Source: Rhinopomastus cyanomelas
Lineage: Eukaryota; Chordata; Aves; Bucerotiformes; Rhinopomastidae
Direction of reading: 5' to 3'
DNA: 64,000 nt
NCBI GenBank assembly: GCA_013400115.1
Contig: VXBP01008529.1
Location: 1-64,000 of the forward strand
The translations under genes were made by a program, and so were the position numbers. Of the stretch, positions 53,529 to 63,543 are shown one piece after another (position 1 is the first letter of the stretch; every line of letters starts with the position of its first letter). The notes under the pieces are model-generated. The model did not search any database. It saw nothing but the letters and a program-made list of their open reading frames with translations, and was not told where the DNA came from.

Positions 53529-54404
53529 TTGAACAAAGAAATCTCTTGGCAATTATACCCTTATGAGCCAAGTTTCCCTCCCCTCATGTGGTAGTTTTGT
53601 CCAATAGTAATATTTAGGTCTGGGGTCTTCTTGTTCCTCACTGGATTCTTTGTCTCCAGACTGCTTGTTCCTTTTCATATCTGGAGGACACAGCTCTTGC
53701 TGAAAAATTTTTTGCCTTATTTTTCACAAGATCTGCTGATGTCAGGGCCTCCCTTCTTGTAACCAAAGTGTAAGTTCAGCCTAAGGTCGCTGCTTGTTGC
53801 CTAAGGCTTTGCTAAATCTAACTACTCATGCAAAGTAAGTTGCTCTGAACAAACACCCGCATGGTAACTCTATTTACAATTTGCGTACTTCAGCAAACAA
53901 CTACAACCTCTTGGCACACTGGTGCTCCGCAAAGTAGTTTGCTGCATTTTTTTTATGTTCTGTTATTATCCCAAAACCAATTTTTACTTAAAAATTTGAA
54001 GCTGCAGAGATTAAACTCTGACCCACATCTAGGCTTTATCTACAGAAGTGGAGGTGTTCAGGTTCAGTCTTTGATTCTGGTCTGTATCTGTTTGTACTTG
54101 ACTCCTAATTACTGTCAGTCTTCACTGATGACTTCAGTAATACAAGAGTGAATGGAATTTGACATCAATTTGACAGAAGACATTTAAGAAGTCATTTGGA
54201 ATAGCTGTGTAGGAAAAAAGACCACAAAATTGTAACTACCTCAAAGGGCTTCCTTGTTTGTGTGTTTATGACGTGAATTCTAGCAGCTGAGGACACATAG
54301 GACGGAGAGAAAGCTGTAGGGTAGCTGCTTGAATCTTTAGGAAAACCACTGCATCTAGATTTTGGTTGTATGACTTGCCAGTGAATTAACGATGAAAGAA
54401 ACTA
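53529..54404. other. Unique intronic sequence
   Basis: About 0.88 kb; the first 200 bp is pyrimidine-rich. Nothing recognised. Confidence 0.4.
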
Positions 54405-54906
54405 GATCAGTCTTGGGCACCTCAGTACAAGAAGGATACTGAGTGGATCTAAAGAAGGGCAATGAAACTGATGAAGGGCCTGGAGGGCAGGTCTCATGAG
54501 GGGCAGCTGAGGGAACTGGGGTTGTTCAATTTGGAGGAGTCTGAGGAGAGACCTTACTGCTCTTTACAGCTACCTGAAGGTAGAGGATTGCAGAGAGGTG
54601 GGAGTTGGTCTCTTCTCGCAAGTAACAAGTGACAGGAGAAGAGGAAATGGCCTCAAGTCACATCAGGAGAAGTTCAGGTTGAACTTTAGGAAAAGCTGCT
54701 TCACTGAAAGGTTCATCAGCCCCTGGAACAGTCTGCTCAGGAAGGGGGTTGAAGCACCATCCCTGGACATGTTTCACAGTCCATGTCTCATGGAGATCTC
54801 AGCTTAGGAACAGGGTTTAGCAGTGGCCTTGAGATAGTTGGGTTATTGGTTGGACTTTGTGATCTTGGAGGTACTTTCCAAGCTAAACAATTCTGTTACT
54901 CTGGTT
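54405..54906 (+). mobile_element. CR1 LINE 3' end, about 0.5 kb
   Basis: CAGTCTTGGGCACCTCAGTA, U (TCTAAAGAAGGGCAATGAAA), L shortened (TGGAGGAGTCTGAGGAGAGA), R (GACAGGAGAAGAGGAAATGG), G (CCCTGGAACAGTCTGCTCAG), T (GGACTTTGTGATCTTGGAGG) and an ATTCTGTTACTCTGG tail. Confidence 0.94.
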
Positions 54907-55328
54907 TATGAATTACAAAACTGCAACTTGACAGAATCAAAATGTTCCACAGAGAGGGCTAGAATAATCAGATACAGCTTGAACAATTCCTGGGTGGTTT
55001 TTGTTATTCGTTGGTTTTGCTCTTAATACAGAGGTCAGTACTGCTTGATTAGGCCTGGTGACACCCCTGAATATAGAGAACCAAGGTCAAAAAGTTACAC
55101 ATTTCATAAGACCTCATCAGACTTCCCATGGGTTTGAAAGAAAAGCAATGCTTAGTGATGTTCAACAGCTAACTGCCCTATGGAGCAAGGAATAGTCTAT
55201 AGGGAAAATCCTTCTGTGAGCGAAGCTGCACTTAGCTTTCTGTGAATCAAAGTAGGATCCAAGATGCTTCATTACAGAGCAGATGCCACCCCACAAGGGC
55301 TGTAACACATTACCTCATGGGCATAAGT
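54907..55328. other. Unique intronic sequence
   Basis: About 0.4 kb, nothing recognised. Confidence 0.4.
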
Positions 55329-55899
55329 CATGGCGTCCTGGGGTGGATTAGAAGTGGGGTGGTTAGGAGATGGAGAGAGTTTCTCCTCCTGCTCTGCTCT
55401 GCACTAGTGAGACCACATCTGGAACACTGACCGTTTTTGGGCTACTCCGTTCCAGAAGGACACAGAACTGCTGGAGACAGTCCAGTGCAAAGCAACAAAA
55501 ATGGAGTGGGAGCTGGGTTTCTTGAGCTTGGAAAAGAGATGACTGAGGGGTGACCCCATTAATGTTTATAAATACTTGAAGGGTGGGTGTCAGCAGGATG
55601 GAGTCAGGCTCTTCTCAGTGTCATCCGATGATAGGACAAAGTGTAATGGGTGTAAGCTGGAACATAGAAGGTTCCACGTAAATGTGAGAAGGAACTCCTT
55701 CCCAGTGAGGGTGCCAGAGCACTGGAATGGACAGCCCAGGGTTGTTGTAGAGTCTCCTTCTCTGGAGATATTTAAAACCCACCTGGATATTTTCCTGTGC
55801 AACTGGATCTAGGTGATCATGCTGTGGAGGGGGAACTGGACTAGATGATCTTTTTGAGGTTCCTTCCAATCCTGAATGTTCTCTGAGTCTGTGATTCCA
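55329..55899 (+). mobile_element. CR1 LINE 3' end, about 0.57 kb
   Basis: Begins in the RT C-terminal region (GGCGTCCTGGGGTGGATTAG, GCACTAGTGAGACCACATCT), then L-equivalent (GATGACTGAGGGGTGACCCC), ATTAATGTTTATAAATACTT, R (GATGATAGGACAAAGTGTAA), GAGGGTGCCAGAGCACTGGA, ACCCACCTGGATATTTTCCT and T. A longer sense member of the GTCACCCTCAC subfamily. Confidence 0.95.
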
Positions 55900-55971
55900 T
55901 GAGATATGGAGAAGAGTCCATAAGCAACTGCAGGCCACATAAAGCAGGCAACATGTTTAAACAGTGTGAAG

Positions 55972-56258
55972 AGACCCATAAGAAAGCTGAGGAGGGACTT
56001 TTTACAAGGGCTTGTAGTGATTACATGAGGAGTAATGACCTGAAAATGAAAGATGAAGCTTTAGGCTGGATCCTAGGAAGAAATTCCTCCACGTGAGGGT
56101 GCTGAGGCACTGGAACAGGCTGCCCAGGAAGGTTGTGGCTGCTCCATCCCTGCAGGTGTTCAAGGCCAGGTTGGGTATGTCTGTGACCATGGCAGGGGTT
56201 GAAACTAGCTCATCTTTGAGGTTCCTTCCAGCACAAACCATTCTATGATTCTATGAAA
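55972..56258 (+). mobile_element. CR1 LINE 3' end, about 0.29 kb
   Basis: AAGAAAGCTGAGGAGGGACT, ACATGAGGAGTAATGACCTG (R), CACTGGAACAGGCTGCCCAG (G), GGTTGTGGCTGCTCCATCCC and AACTAGCTCATCTTTGAGG (T), with a TTCTATGATTCTATG tail. Confidence 0.95.
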
Positions 56259-56590
56259 TGAAAACGAAATGAGGGGAATGAAGTTCTATGGTAAATTCAC
56301 ATTGATGTTGAAACATCATCAGTGCTTTTTCTCTCTGGTTACTATGTTCCGGAGGAGCTGTGATTCTCACTGTGCCAGAGTGCTACTCCTGCATCTATCC
56401 AGGAGGGAAGTTGCTCCAAGGAAGCCACGCTGTGTTTTGATTGATTTCAAATGCAAAATTAGCAATAGAACTGTAGCATCTGCTGCTGTGCTGGGGCAGT
56501 GTCTAAGCCTGTGATAAGAGCAGAAATAATGGAGACATTAAATCTGCTATAGCCAGAAGATCTCTTGCAGACTGAGGAATCATGTTTCTT
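56259..56590. other. Unique intronic sequence
   Basis: About 0.33 kb between two sense CR1 copies. No exon recognised. Confidence 0.4.
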
Positions 56591-57285
56591 CCAATGCCTC
56601 AGCCAGGCAGAGAGGGTCCTAACTGCACTGACTGACAGCTGACTGAACAGGAGCCAGCAGGGTGCCCAGGTGGCCCAGAAGGCCAATGGCATCCTTGCAT
56701 GGATCAGCAACAGTGTGGCCAGCAGGACTAGGGATGTCACTCTCCCTCTGTACTGGCCACTGGTGAGGCCTCCCCTGGAGTACTGAGGGCAGTTCTGGGC
56801 CTCTCACTTCAAGGAAGAGATTGAGGGGCTGGAGCAGGTCCAGAGGAGCAGCAAGGCTGGGGAAGGGACTAGAGGCAAAGTCTGATGAGGAGAGGCTGAG
56901 GGAGCTGGAGGTGTTTAGCCTGGAGGAGACTCAGGGAGGACCTTCTCCCTCTCTACAACTCCCTGAAGGGAGGTTGTAGTCAGGTGGGCGTCAGGCTCTT
57001 CTCCCAGGCAGCTAGCGGCAGGGCCTGAAGCTGCCAGAGAAGGGTTAGGTTGGATGTTAGGACGCCCTTCCTCATCGAAGAGTGATCAGAACCTGGAATG
57101 GACTGTCTGGGGCAGCGGTGGAGTTTCCATCCCTGGAGGTATTTAAGGACAGCCTGGCTGTGGCCCTTGTTGCCCTGGTGTGGCCACATCAGCCTTGTTG
57201 GCTGATGTGGTGATGTTAGGCCCTGGGTTGGGCTGGATGGGCTCAGAGGGCCTTTCCGGTCTCAATAATTCAGTGATTATCCAAT
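56591..57285 (+). mobile_element. CR1 LINE 3' part, about 0.7 kb, close upstream of SLC35F1 exon 2
   Basis: Starts in the RT C-terminus (GCCCAGAAGGCCAATGGCAT), then GAGGCCTCCCCTGGAGTACT, GGGGCTGGAGCAGGTCC, L (TTAGCCTGGAGGAGACTCAG), TTAGGACGCCCTTCCTCATC, a G variant and the CAATAATTC-terminus. It ends about 82 bp before the first exon base, in gene-sense orientation. A perfect hairpin at 57184-57210 is not shared by the sister copies at 2265 and 32185. Confidence 0.96.
57184..57210. repeat. Perfect 11-bp inverted repeat in the CR1 before exon 2
   Basis: CCACATCAGCC (57184-57194), loop TTGTT, GGCTGATGTGG (57200-57210). The right arm is normal for this CR1 subfamily. The left arm looks like a local inverted copy of it. 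The centre lies about 170 bp upstream of the acceptor. Confidence 0.9.
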
Positions 57286-57338
57286 ATAACTCCTGGAGGA
57301 GAACGATCATCTCCTTCCTGCTCAGGAGACTGAGTAGT

Positions 57339-57367
57339 TTATGTCTCTTTTTTCTCGTTCCTTTCAG
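57339..57367 (+). other. SLC35F1: Splice acceptor and polypyrimidine tract of SLC35F1 exon 2
   Basis: TTTATGTCTCTTTTTTCTCG continues to CTTTCAG, with AG at 57366-57367. A plausible branch-point A lies in the GACTGAG around 57327-57333. The upstream CR1 ends at about 57285, so these signals lie in non-repetitive DNA. Confidence 0.9.
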
Positions 57368-57543
57368 GGACCTCCTGCTGTCTGTGGCGCTTGGCCAGGT
57401 ACTCTCCCTCCTTATTTGTGGCATTGGTCTCACAAGCAAGTATTTGTCGGAGGATTTCCATGCCAATACACCTGTTTTTCAGAGCTTCCTCAATTATATC
57501 CTTCTCTTCCTGGTCTACACAACAACATTAGCTGTCAGACAAG
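57368..57543 (+). CDS. SLC35F1: SLC35F1 exon 2 (solute carrier family 35 member F1)
   Basis: A 176-bp internal exon. The first base completes a split codon, reading Arg if exon 1 ends in AG or CG. The frame then runs 58 codons (DLLLSVALGQVLSLL to TTLAVRQ), and the last G starts the next codon, so it enters in phase 2 and leaves in phase 1. The donor is AAG|GTAAGT. Recognised blocks are SVALGQVLSLLICGIGL (first membrane helix), TSKYLSEDFHANTPVFQSF (loop) and NYILLFLVYTTTLAV (second helix). These match vertebrate SLC35F1; the paralogue SLC35F2 differs clearly in the loop. SLC35F1 is a multi-pass membrane protein of the drug/metabolite transporter superfamily, brain-enriched, with reported endosomal localisation; its substrate is not established. 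This exon supplies only the first two helices. Nothing suggests a pseudogene: the frame is open, both splice sites are good and there is no poly-A tract. Confidence 0.96.
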
Positions 57544-57549
57544 GTAAGT
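57544..57549 (+). other. SLC35F1: Splice donor of SLC35F1 exon 2
   Basis: GTAAGT directly after the CAAG exon end is a perfect consensus donor. The next codon is split after its first base (G), matching the Gly that follows Gln in the family. Confidence 0.95.
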
Positions 57550-57908
57550 GTCTCTCTCAAGCTGGTTTCTAGAGAACACTGAGGAAAAAAGCTTTTGCAG
57601 AACAGTGCCGAGCAGTGTGATTTTGATCGATGTCCTGTTAATGTCTGCTGTGTACTTACTTCACGCAGCAGTGCTTGTTGGATGAACTGAAAAACCACCC
57701 AAAAAATCTTCGTTAGCAAAGAATGAATTGGAATGTGTTGAGGAGGGTGGTGCTTCCTAAAAGGAAAACAACTTTGGCCTTCCTACCTCTGCTGATGGGA
57801 ATGCTCTGCTTACACCTGCTTCTCTGACACCAACACACACTCCGGTTTCATATTGGATCTGGCTGAGGAGGATCGGTGTATTTTATGTCTTGGGCTAAGG
57901 ACTAGCAG
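57550..57908. other. Intron 2, unique sequence next to exon 2
   Basis: About 0.36 kb with no repeat recognised. Confidence 0.5.
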
Positions 57909-58465
57909 GGCTGGAGAAGTGATGGTCTCCCTGTGCTAGGCACTAGTGAGGCCTCTTCTTCTGTACAGGGGTCAGTTTTGGACATCTCAGTACAAGAAGG
58001 GTATTGAGGGGCTGGAGTGGGCCCAAAGAAGGGCAACAAAACTGGTGAAGGGCCTTGAGGACAGGTCTGATGGGGAGGGGCTTAGGCAACTGGGGATGGA
58101 GAAGAGCTTGGAGAAAAGGAGGCTGAGAGGAGATCTTATTGTTCTTTACAGCCACCTGAAGGAAGGGTATAGAGAAGTGGGGTTTAGTGTCTTCTCCCAA
58201 GTCACTGTCAAGAGGAAATGGCCTCCAGGGGAGGGTACCAGGGGAGGGTTAGGTTGGACATCAGGAAATAGGTCTTCCCTGACAGAGTGGTCAGGGGTTG
58301 GAACAGGCTGCCCAAGGAGGGGGTGGAGTCACCATCCCTGAAGGGGTTCAGAAAATGAGTAGATGTGGCCCAGGGGAACAGGGTTTAGTGGGCAAGATAG
58401 AGTTGGGTTGGTGATTGGACTGGGTGATCTTGGAGGTCTCTTCCAGATATAATGATTCTGTGATG
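57909..58465 (+). mobile_element. CR1 LINE 3' end, about 0.56 kb
   Basis: CTAGGCACTAGTGAGGCCTC, GGGGTCAGTTTTGGACATCT, U (58023-58043), L (GGAGAAAAGGAGGCTGAGAG), then R is partly replaced: CAGGGGAGGGTACCAGGGGA shows a short duplicated GGGGAGGGT unit. G, T (TTGGACTGGGTGATCTTGGA) and a GATTCTGTGATGC tail follow. Confidence 0.95.
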
Positions 58466-59726
58466 CTAAGGAGAGCTCAGGTCCAAGCGAACTTGGACCT
58501 AGACTAGAGCTTTCTAGTTCTATTTGCTAATCACACCAATTCAATAGTCAGAAAGAAACAGCAGTCAATTTTTTGTATTAGAAAAATTAGAATGACAGTA
58601 TTTGTTTTTTCATTAGGGGAAAGAAACAGCAGCCAATTTTTAGCCATTGGGGAGGAATAGGTGAAGGGAGGGAATGCTCTGTGAAGTGCTTTGTGTGCAG
58701 AACAATTCCGTGGCCCGGCCACTGCTTTGTGAGAGGGTTTGTGTGACCATTCTGACCTCCAAAGTGGGAAATGCTTTACAGTACATTTTGCTACTGCTGA
58801 TCAATTGATCCTCTGGTTTGAAACCTATCTATATAATGTAAGGGAGGTCGGTTCCTTCCCTGCCCATCCTTCCCTTCTCTGAGATTTCGTGTCTGGATGA
58901 GGTGTGGGAAGGGAATCTATTTAACTTTATTTCTCACACACTTGGGGTGTTTTTTGTGTCAGTGTTTTATTTGTTCACCCTCACCGAACACAGGGTTTAG
59001 AAACAAAATAAGTGAACAAAAATACCTCGTACTTTTCTTATTTGGCTCCCCTGACATAAGGAGGGAAGGGCTCTGTGGAGGAAAAGAACAGGAAAATGTA
59101 TTGGGCCATAGCTGAGAGGTTTAAAGGTATTAAAGGAATCAGTATTTTTGGATCTTTCTTTGATACTGTGTTATTTAGTGATTTGGGAACAACCCTAAAG
59201 CTGAAGTACTTCACTCATAGTAGAGTCTCGTGCGACAAAGTGTTCCAAAGCAACAAAGAGTTAATTTCCATCCAAAAACTGAACAAGCAAAAATGTTCTG
59301 CAGTGCTCCAGCACAAAGCACTGAATTGTAGTAGAACTCAAGTTTTACAGACCTTAGGCCCCACTGACATTTTTCAGAAGCAATGGATGCTAATCTGGGG
59401 ACAAAGTGGCAGGTCCTACATAAAGAGAAGTTGCTTGGATTGTGTTTTTCCACTTCAGTTTTTCGGTTTCTGTAGGGGGAAACGTCACCATATGTTTTGC
59501 TTTGCAAAATGCTAAAAAATCTCTTAGTAGAATCTTTCTGGAGAACTGTGTTTAAAAACCATTCTTCTGAGTGTAGGATTGCTTAGACGATTGTAAGTTC
59601 TGGACCAGGAATGTCCTTTTCTGGACTGATATAGGGGCTGTGGAGCAAAGTCCTTATGACTTTTAGATAGATACAATTTCTTTTGAAATGTGAGAGGATA
59701 CGTGGGCCACCATAGTGCTGTGCATT
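58466..59726. other. Intron 2 unique sequence
   Basis: About 1.26 kb. A 23-bp direct repeat (58551-58573 and 58619-58641, one mismatch) is 68 bp apart. The 146-codon plus frame at 59075-59515 and its antisense partner have no recognised domain. Confidence 0.45.
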
Positions 59727-59792
59727 ATAGAATCATAGCAGTACTGAGGCTGGACAAGACCTCAGATCATACGAATGATGTTGTGTCCCATG
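59727..59792 (-). mobile_element. Old CR1 3' terminal fragment
   Basis: ATTATAGAATCATAGCAGTA, CTGAGGCTGGACAAGACCTC and AGATCATACGAATG. About 65 bp of the ATTGAGGCT-like family. Confidence 0.7.
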
Positions 59793-59883
59793 TATCAACA
59801 TTGCAAAAATGGTACCAAGCACTCTGTCTTACTGACATCAAAAAAGGCAATAATACATCTTGAGCCAGCACTGTAGGCTTACC

Positions 59884-59955
59884 CTGCTCCAGCAGGGGGG
59901 TTGGACTTAGATGATCTTTCAAGGTCCCTTCCAACTTGTAACCTTCTGTGAAGTA
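59884..59955 (+). mobile_element. CR1 3' terminal fragment
   Basis: CCTGCTCCAGCAGGGGGGTT, GGACTTAGATGATCTTTCAA, GGTCCCTTCCAACTTG and a short CTTCTGTGAAG tail. Confidence 0.88.
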
Positions 59956-59975
59956 TATAAATAAAATCTCTCTTT

Positions 59976-60332
59976 CACAGAATCACAGAACATTAGGGAT
60001 GGGAAGGGACTTGGAAAGATCATCTAGTCCAATTCCCCTGCCAGAGCAGGATCACCTAGACCAGGGTCCTCAAACTTTTTAAACAGGGAGCCGGTTCCTT
60101 GTCCCTCAGACAGTGTTGGGGGCCAGGCTTGTGCTGCCTGGCTTGTCCTGCCTGGGAGCAGGAGGGAGAGACGGGGAGCCACCCGCCTCGGCCCGGCCGC
60201 GCAGTCGGCAGGAAGAAGTCAACTGCGGTTGCTCGGCAGCGGGGCTAAAGACTGGCGGGCTGGGCTGGACACCCTGGGGGGGCCGTGTCCGGCCCGCGGG
60301 CCAGGGTTTGAGGACCCCTGACCTAGACCAAT
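59976..60332 (-). mobile_element. CR1 3' terminal fragment split by a hAT-like transposon
   Basis: TTTCACAGAATCACAGAACA, TTGGAAAGATCATCTAGTCC, then GGATCACCTAGAC at 60061, where the transposon starts. After it, the duplicated ACCTAGAC and a few CR1 bases (CA) remain before unique DNA. The CR1 is about 90 bp without the insert. Confidence 0.92.
60062..60320. mobile_element. Non-autonomous hAT-like DNA transposon (MITE), 259 bp
   Basis: The left terminus CAGGGTCCTCAAACTTTTTA and right terminus TTTGAGGACCCCTG are inverted copies; the left lacks one G. The element is flanked by a perfect 8-bp duplication, ACCTAGAC (60054-60061 and 60321-60328), as produced by hAT transposases. Subterminal CCCTCAGACAGTGTTGGGGG and a GGCCGTGTCCGGCCCGCGGG end resemble the hAT elements I know from other vertebrates. 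The interior is GC-rich with no transposase. The short frames on each strand (60106-60375) are incidental. Confidence 0.9.
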
Positions 60333-61569
60333 GTAATATATTTATGTAGAACACAAATCTTAAAACTGCATCCAAAATATTCGGAAGGTGCTTTATTTTC
60401 TGACGCTATATGCAAATACAGTGGTGGATGCGGAGTTTGTCTGTTGTGCCCGTAAGACAGATTTAGGAAGCGAGTGGGGAAAATATTAGGGAATCTCCAG
60501 ATGTCCCTCCCAACTCTGACCATACCGTGCTACTGCAATGTGAGAAATATTTACTGGGTAACTAAGGAGGGTTGGGAAAGGTGTTTGAGGAGACTGGTGT
60601 TTTGCATGCAGACCATATGACCAACCAAAGCCCAACACTAAGGTGCCAGTAGAAGAATCCGAAAAACAAGCTGTCAAAATCAAGAAGATGGTTAGGTCCA
60701 AACAAATCCAGAACAAAACTTTCTATAGAAGAAAGGGTAGAAATGATCCAGTCATTCAATGTGATGTTCCTGCTGGACGGCATCATGCTTAACTAACTCG
60801 TTTACTCAACATTTCATATGGCCAAGAGAACAAGCCTGACGGTGGGATTTTGCCTGGGTATTTATTCAAATTCATTTGTTCCACCAAGGCATTTTATTTT
60901 TTCTAGCAACTCTAATAATTTAGCTTCATTAACAGATGGATATCACATAATAATGACATTAATTTTGTATGGGATGATTCCATTCAGAGTGCTGGGAACA
61001 TCAGAAGGCTGTTAGGTTTTTTTTCAAGTGCAGTTCTTTTAATCTCTATGCAAGACTTAAGATTCTTTAAATTATCCTCTTTCTCCTTCTGTAATAAAAA
61101 AAATCATAAGTTGGCTCATAGTCAAAAATAACTGCATCCCTTTGTTCTTTTCACTGCTTGCTTTCTCAGTCTGAGGGTTCCTTCAGTAAGGCATTGGTTG
61201 AGGAGGCATCACTTGAGTTTGCCAAGAAAACCCATTTGTTCAATGTTGGACTGAAAACTAGAGTTTTCTGAGACATAAGGATCTCTTCATTCTTTAGAAA
61301 ATTCTTCTGAATGTTGTTTCACCGTGGATCACCTTTGATTCAGCTTTCCATTGCTGTTTGTTCTCTCACCCCATATGAACTCCCTGGGTGATAGTGAAAA
61401 GGTAGAATTTGCACTGCTCCATGAAAGTTGTCATTAGTAAATTATTAAAGCTCCTAATTACAGAGCTTATCTGCCTAAAGCCTCCTGCAGTGAATGCCCA
61501 GACTCCAGCAGGGCATTAGGTAGCCTACCAGCAGGGCACCAGCACCTTCCACTGCATTTTTATGTCTTT
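60333..61569. other. Intron 2 unique sequence
   Basis: About 1.24 kb without recognised repeats. About 61380-61500 (ATTAGTAAATTATTAAAGCT, CTAATTACAGAG) is repeat-free with homeodomain-type cores, a possible conserved non-coding element. Confidence 0.45.
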
Positions 61570-61918
61570 TGGGTGGAGACCTTATTACATTTTACAGCTG
61601 CCTGAAGGGAAGGTGCAGAGAGGTAGAGATTGGTCTCTTCTCCTCAGTCAGCTGTGATAGGACAAGAGGAAATCTCAGGTGGTACCAGGGGAGGGTTAGG
61701 TTGGACATCACAAAAAAATATCTTTCCTGACAGAGTGGTTGTGGTTGGAACAGGCTGCCCAGGTAGAGGGTGGAGTCACTGTCCCTGGAGGGGCTCAAAA
61801 ATGAGTAGATGTGGCCCTGGGGAACAGGGTTTAGTAGGCAGGGTGGGTTTGGATTGCTGATTGGACTGGATGATCTTGGAGGTCCCTTCTAAACATAAAA
61901 AGGCTGTGATTCTAAGGA
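61570..61918 (+). mobile_element. CR1 LINE 3' end, about 0.35 kb
   Basis: Starts in L (GGGTGGAGACCTTATTACAT), R (GTGATAGGACAAGAGGAAAT), GGTTGGAACAGGCTGCCCAG (G), GGATTGGACTGGATGATCTT (T) and a CTGTGATTCTAAGG tail. It joins the next, opposite-strand CR1 without a gap. Confidence 0.95.
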
Positions 61919-63312
61919 GAGCTCAAAAGATCATGTTGCTTAAACAGAATTTGCCCTTCATGAATTCCCGGTACTGAGGTGAGGCTGGCCCACTTGGAGA
62001 TCCCCAGATTCTTCCTCCTGCCCTTCTTGTAGATGGGTGTCACATTGGTAAGTTTCCAGTCATCCGGGACCTCTCCTGTTAACCAGGACTGCTGATAAAT
62101 GATGGAGAGAGGCTTGGCAAGTTCCACCACCAGCTCCCTCAGCACTCTTGGGTGGATCTCATCCAGCCCCATAGACTGATGGATGTCCAGCTGTCTTAGC
62201 AGGTCATACATTTCTATATCCTGGATTATGAGGGGATTATTCTGATCTCCAACCTTGTCTTCAAGCTCAGAGGACTGAATACCATGAGGAAAACTCATCT
62301 GACTATTAAGGACTGAGGCAAACAGGGCATTAAGTATCTCGGCCTTTTCCTCATCCTGGATAACAATGTTCCCCCTTGCATGCAATACAGGATGGAGGCT
62401 CCCCAAGGGTCTTTCTCAACCAGTGTTCTAAACAGGTTGAAGTCTGCCCTTCAGAAGTCCATGGTAATAGTTCTGCTGCTCCTGCTCCTTAGTTCATGAA
62501 GTATTGATAACTCTATCATTTCATGGTCACTGAGCCCAAGATGGCCTCTGATCACCACATCACCCACCAGTCCTGCCGTGTTTGTAAACAACAAGTCCAG
62601 CAAGGCACTTCCCCTGGTCTGCTTACCAGCTGAGTCAGGAAGTTATTTTCCACACACTCCAGGAAGCTCTTAGACTGTTTCCTCTCTGCTGTGTTATATT
62701 TTCAGCAGATGTCTGGTAAGTAGAGGTCCCCCACAAAAGCAAGGGCTTGTGATTTTGCAGCTTCAGCTAGTTGTCTACAGAACAACTCATCAACTTCTTC
62801 ATTCTAGTTGAATGGTCTGTAACAGACTCCCAACAGGATCTCCACCTCATCGGCCTTCTTTAACTTTGCCCATAAACATCCAGCTGGACCATCACACTTG
62901 TTGACTTCCATGCAGTCAAAACACTCTCTAATAGAGAGGGCCACCCCACCACCCTTTCTAAATTCTTTATTCCATTTGTAGATCTTGTAGACACTCATTG
63001 CAGCCCTCCACTCATGAGTCATCCCACCATGTTTCCATGATGGTGACAACATCATAGCTGTTATGGTGCACAGTGGCTTCCAGCTCCTTCTGTTTGTTGC
63101 TCGTGGTGTGTGCATTAGTGTAGATGCACTTGAACCGGGCTAATGACTTCATTCCCAGCAATGTCCTGTCACCGTTAAGCTTGACTCTAGCAAGCCCAGT
63201 TTTTCCCCCTTCAAACCTGGTTTAAAGTCCTTTCAATCAGCCTAGCCAGCTCAGACACAAAGATCCTTTTCAGGTCTCGCTTCAGCCTCATTTTCTCCAG
63301 GTTAAACTATAA
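61919..63312 (-). pseudogene. CR1 ORF2 remnant: endonuclease to RT N-terminus, about 1.4 kb
   Basis: Antisense. From right to left, the minus strand reads the endonuclease start (ELEATVHHN and MMETWW-like blocks near 63040-63090), GGGVALSIRE (about 62935), LLGVCYRPFN (about 62806-62835), a degraded GDLYLPDIC equivalent near 62720, then RT N-terminal blocks in the open frame 61912-62406: DEIHPRVLRELV, AKPLSIIYQQSW, GEVPDDWKLTNVTPIYKKG and ASLTSVPG. It lacks the RT catalytic half and 3' UTR. Stops occur in the endonuclease-RT linker. Not functional. Confidence 0.9.
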
Positions 63313-63543
63313 AAGTGAGGCTTTTCATCATTACTGCAGTTTTGTTCTCCTGACCTGCAATAAGCAGTGCTAGAAATGTTCAGGAAGATCTGTTTGTGCA
63401 AGAATTTCATCTGAGTTTTATACTATGGATACTACTTGGGTAATGGTCATGGAAAGGAGAAGAGTTGGTCCAAACTGAAACTTTTCTGGTGCACAGTCCA
63501 ACCACCTTTTCTATCTGTTGAAATGTTACGTTTCTGTTAAATG

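Noticed and set aside
60106..60375. GC-rich frames inside the hAT-like element as a CpG-island promoter
   Set aside because: The GC-rich interval coincides exactly with a 259-bp transposon bounded by inverted repeats and target duplications.
61912..62406. 164-codon minus-strand open frame
   Set aside because: It is the RT N-terminal part of a broken CR1 ORF2, not a host gene.
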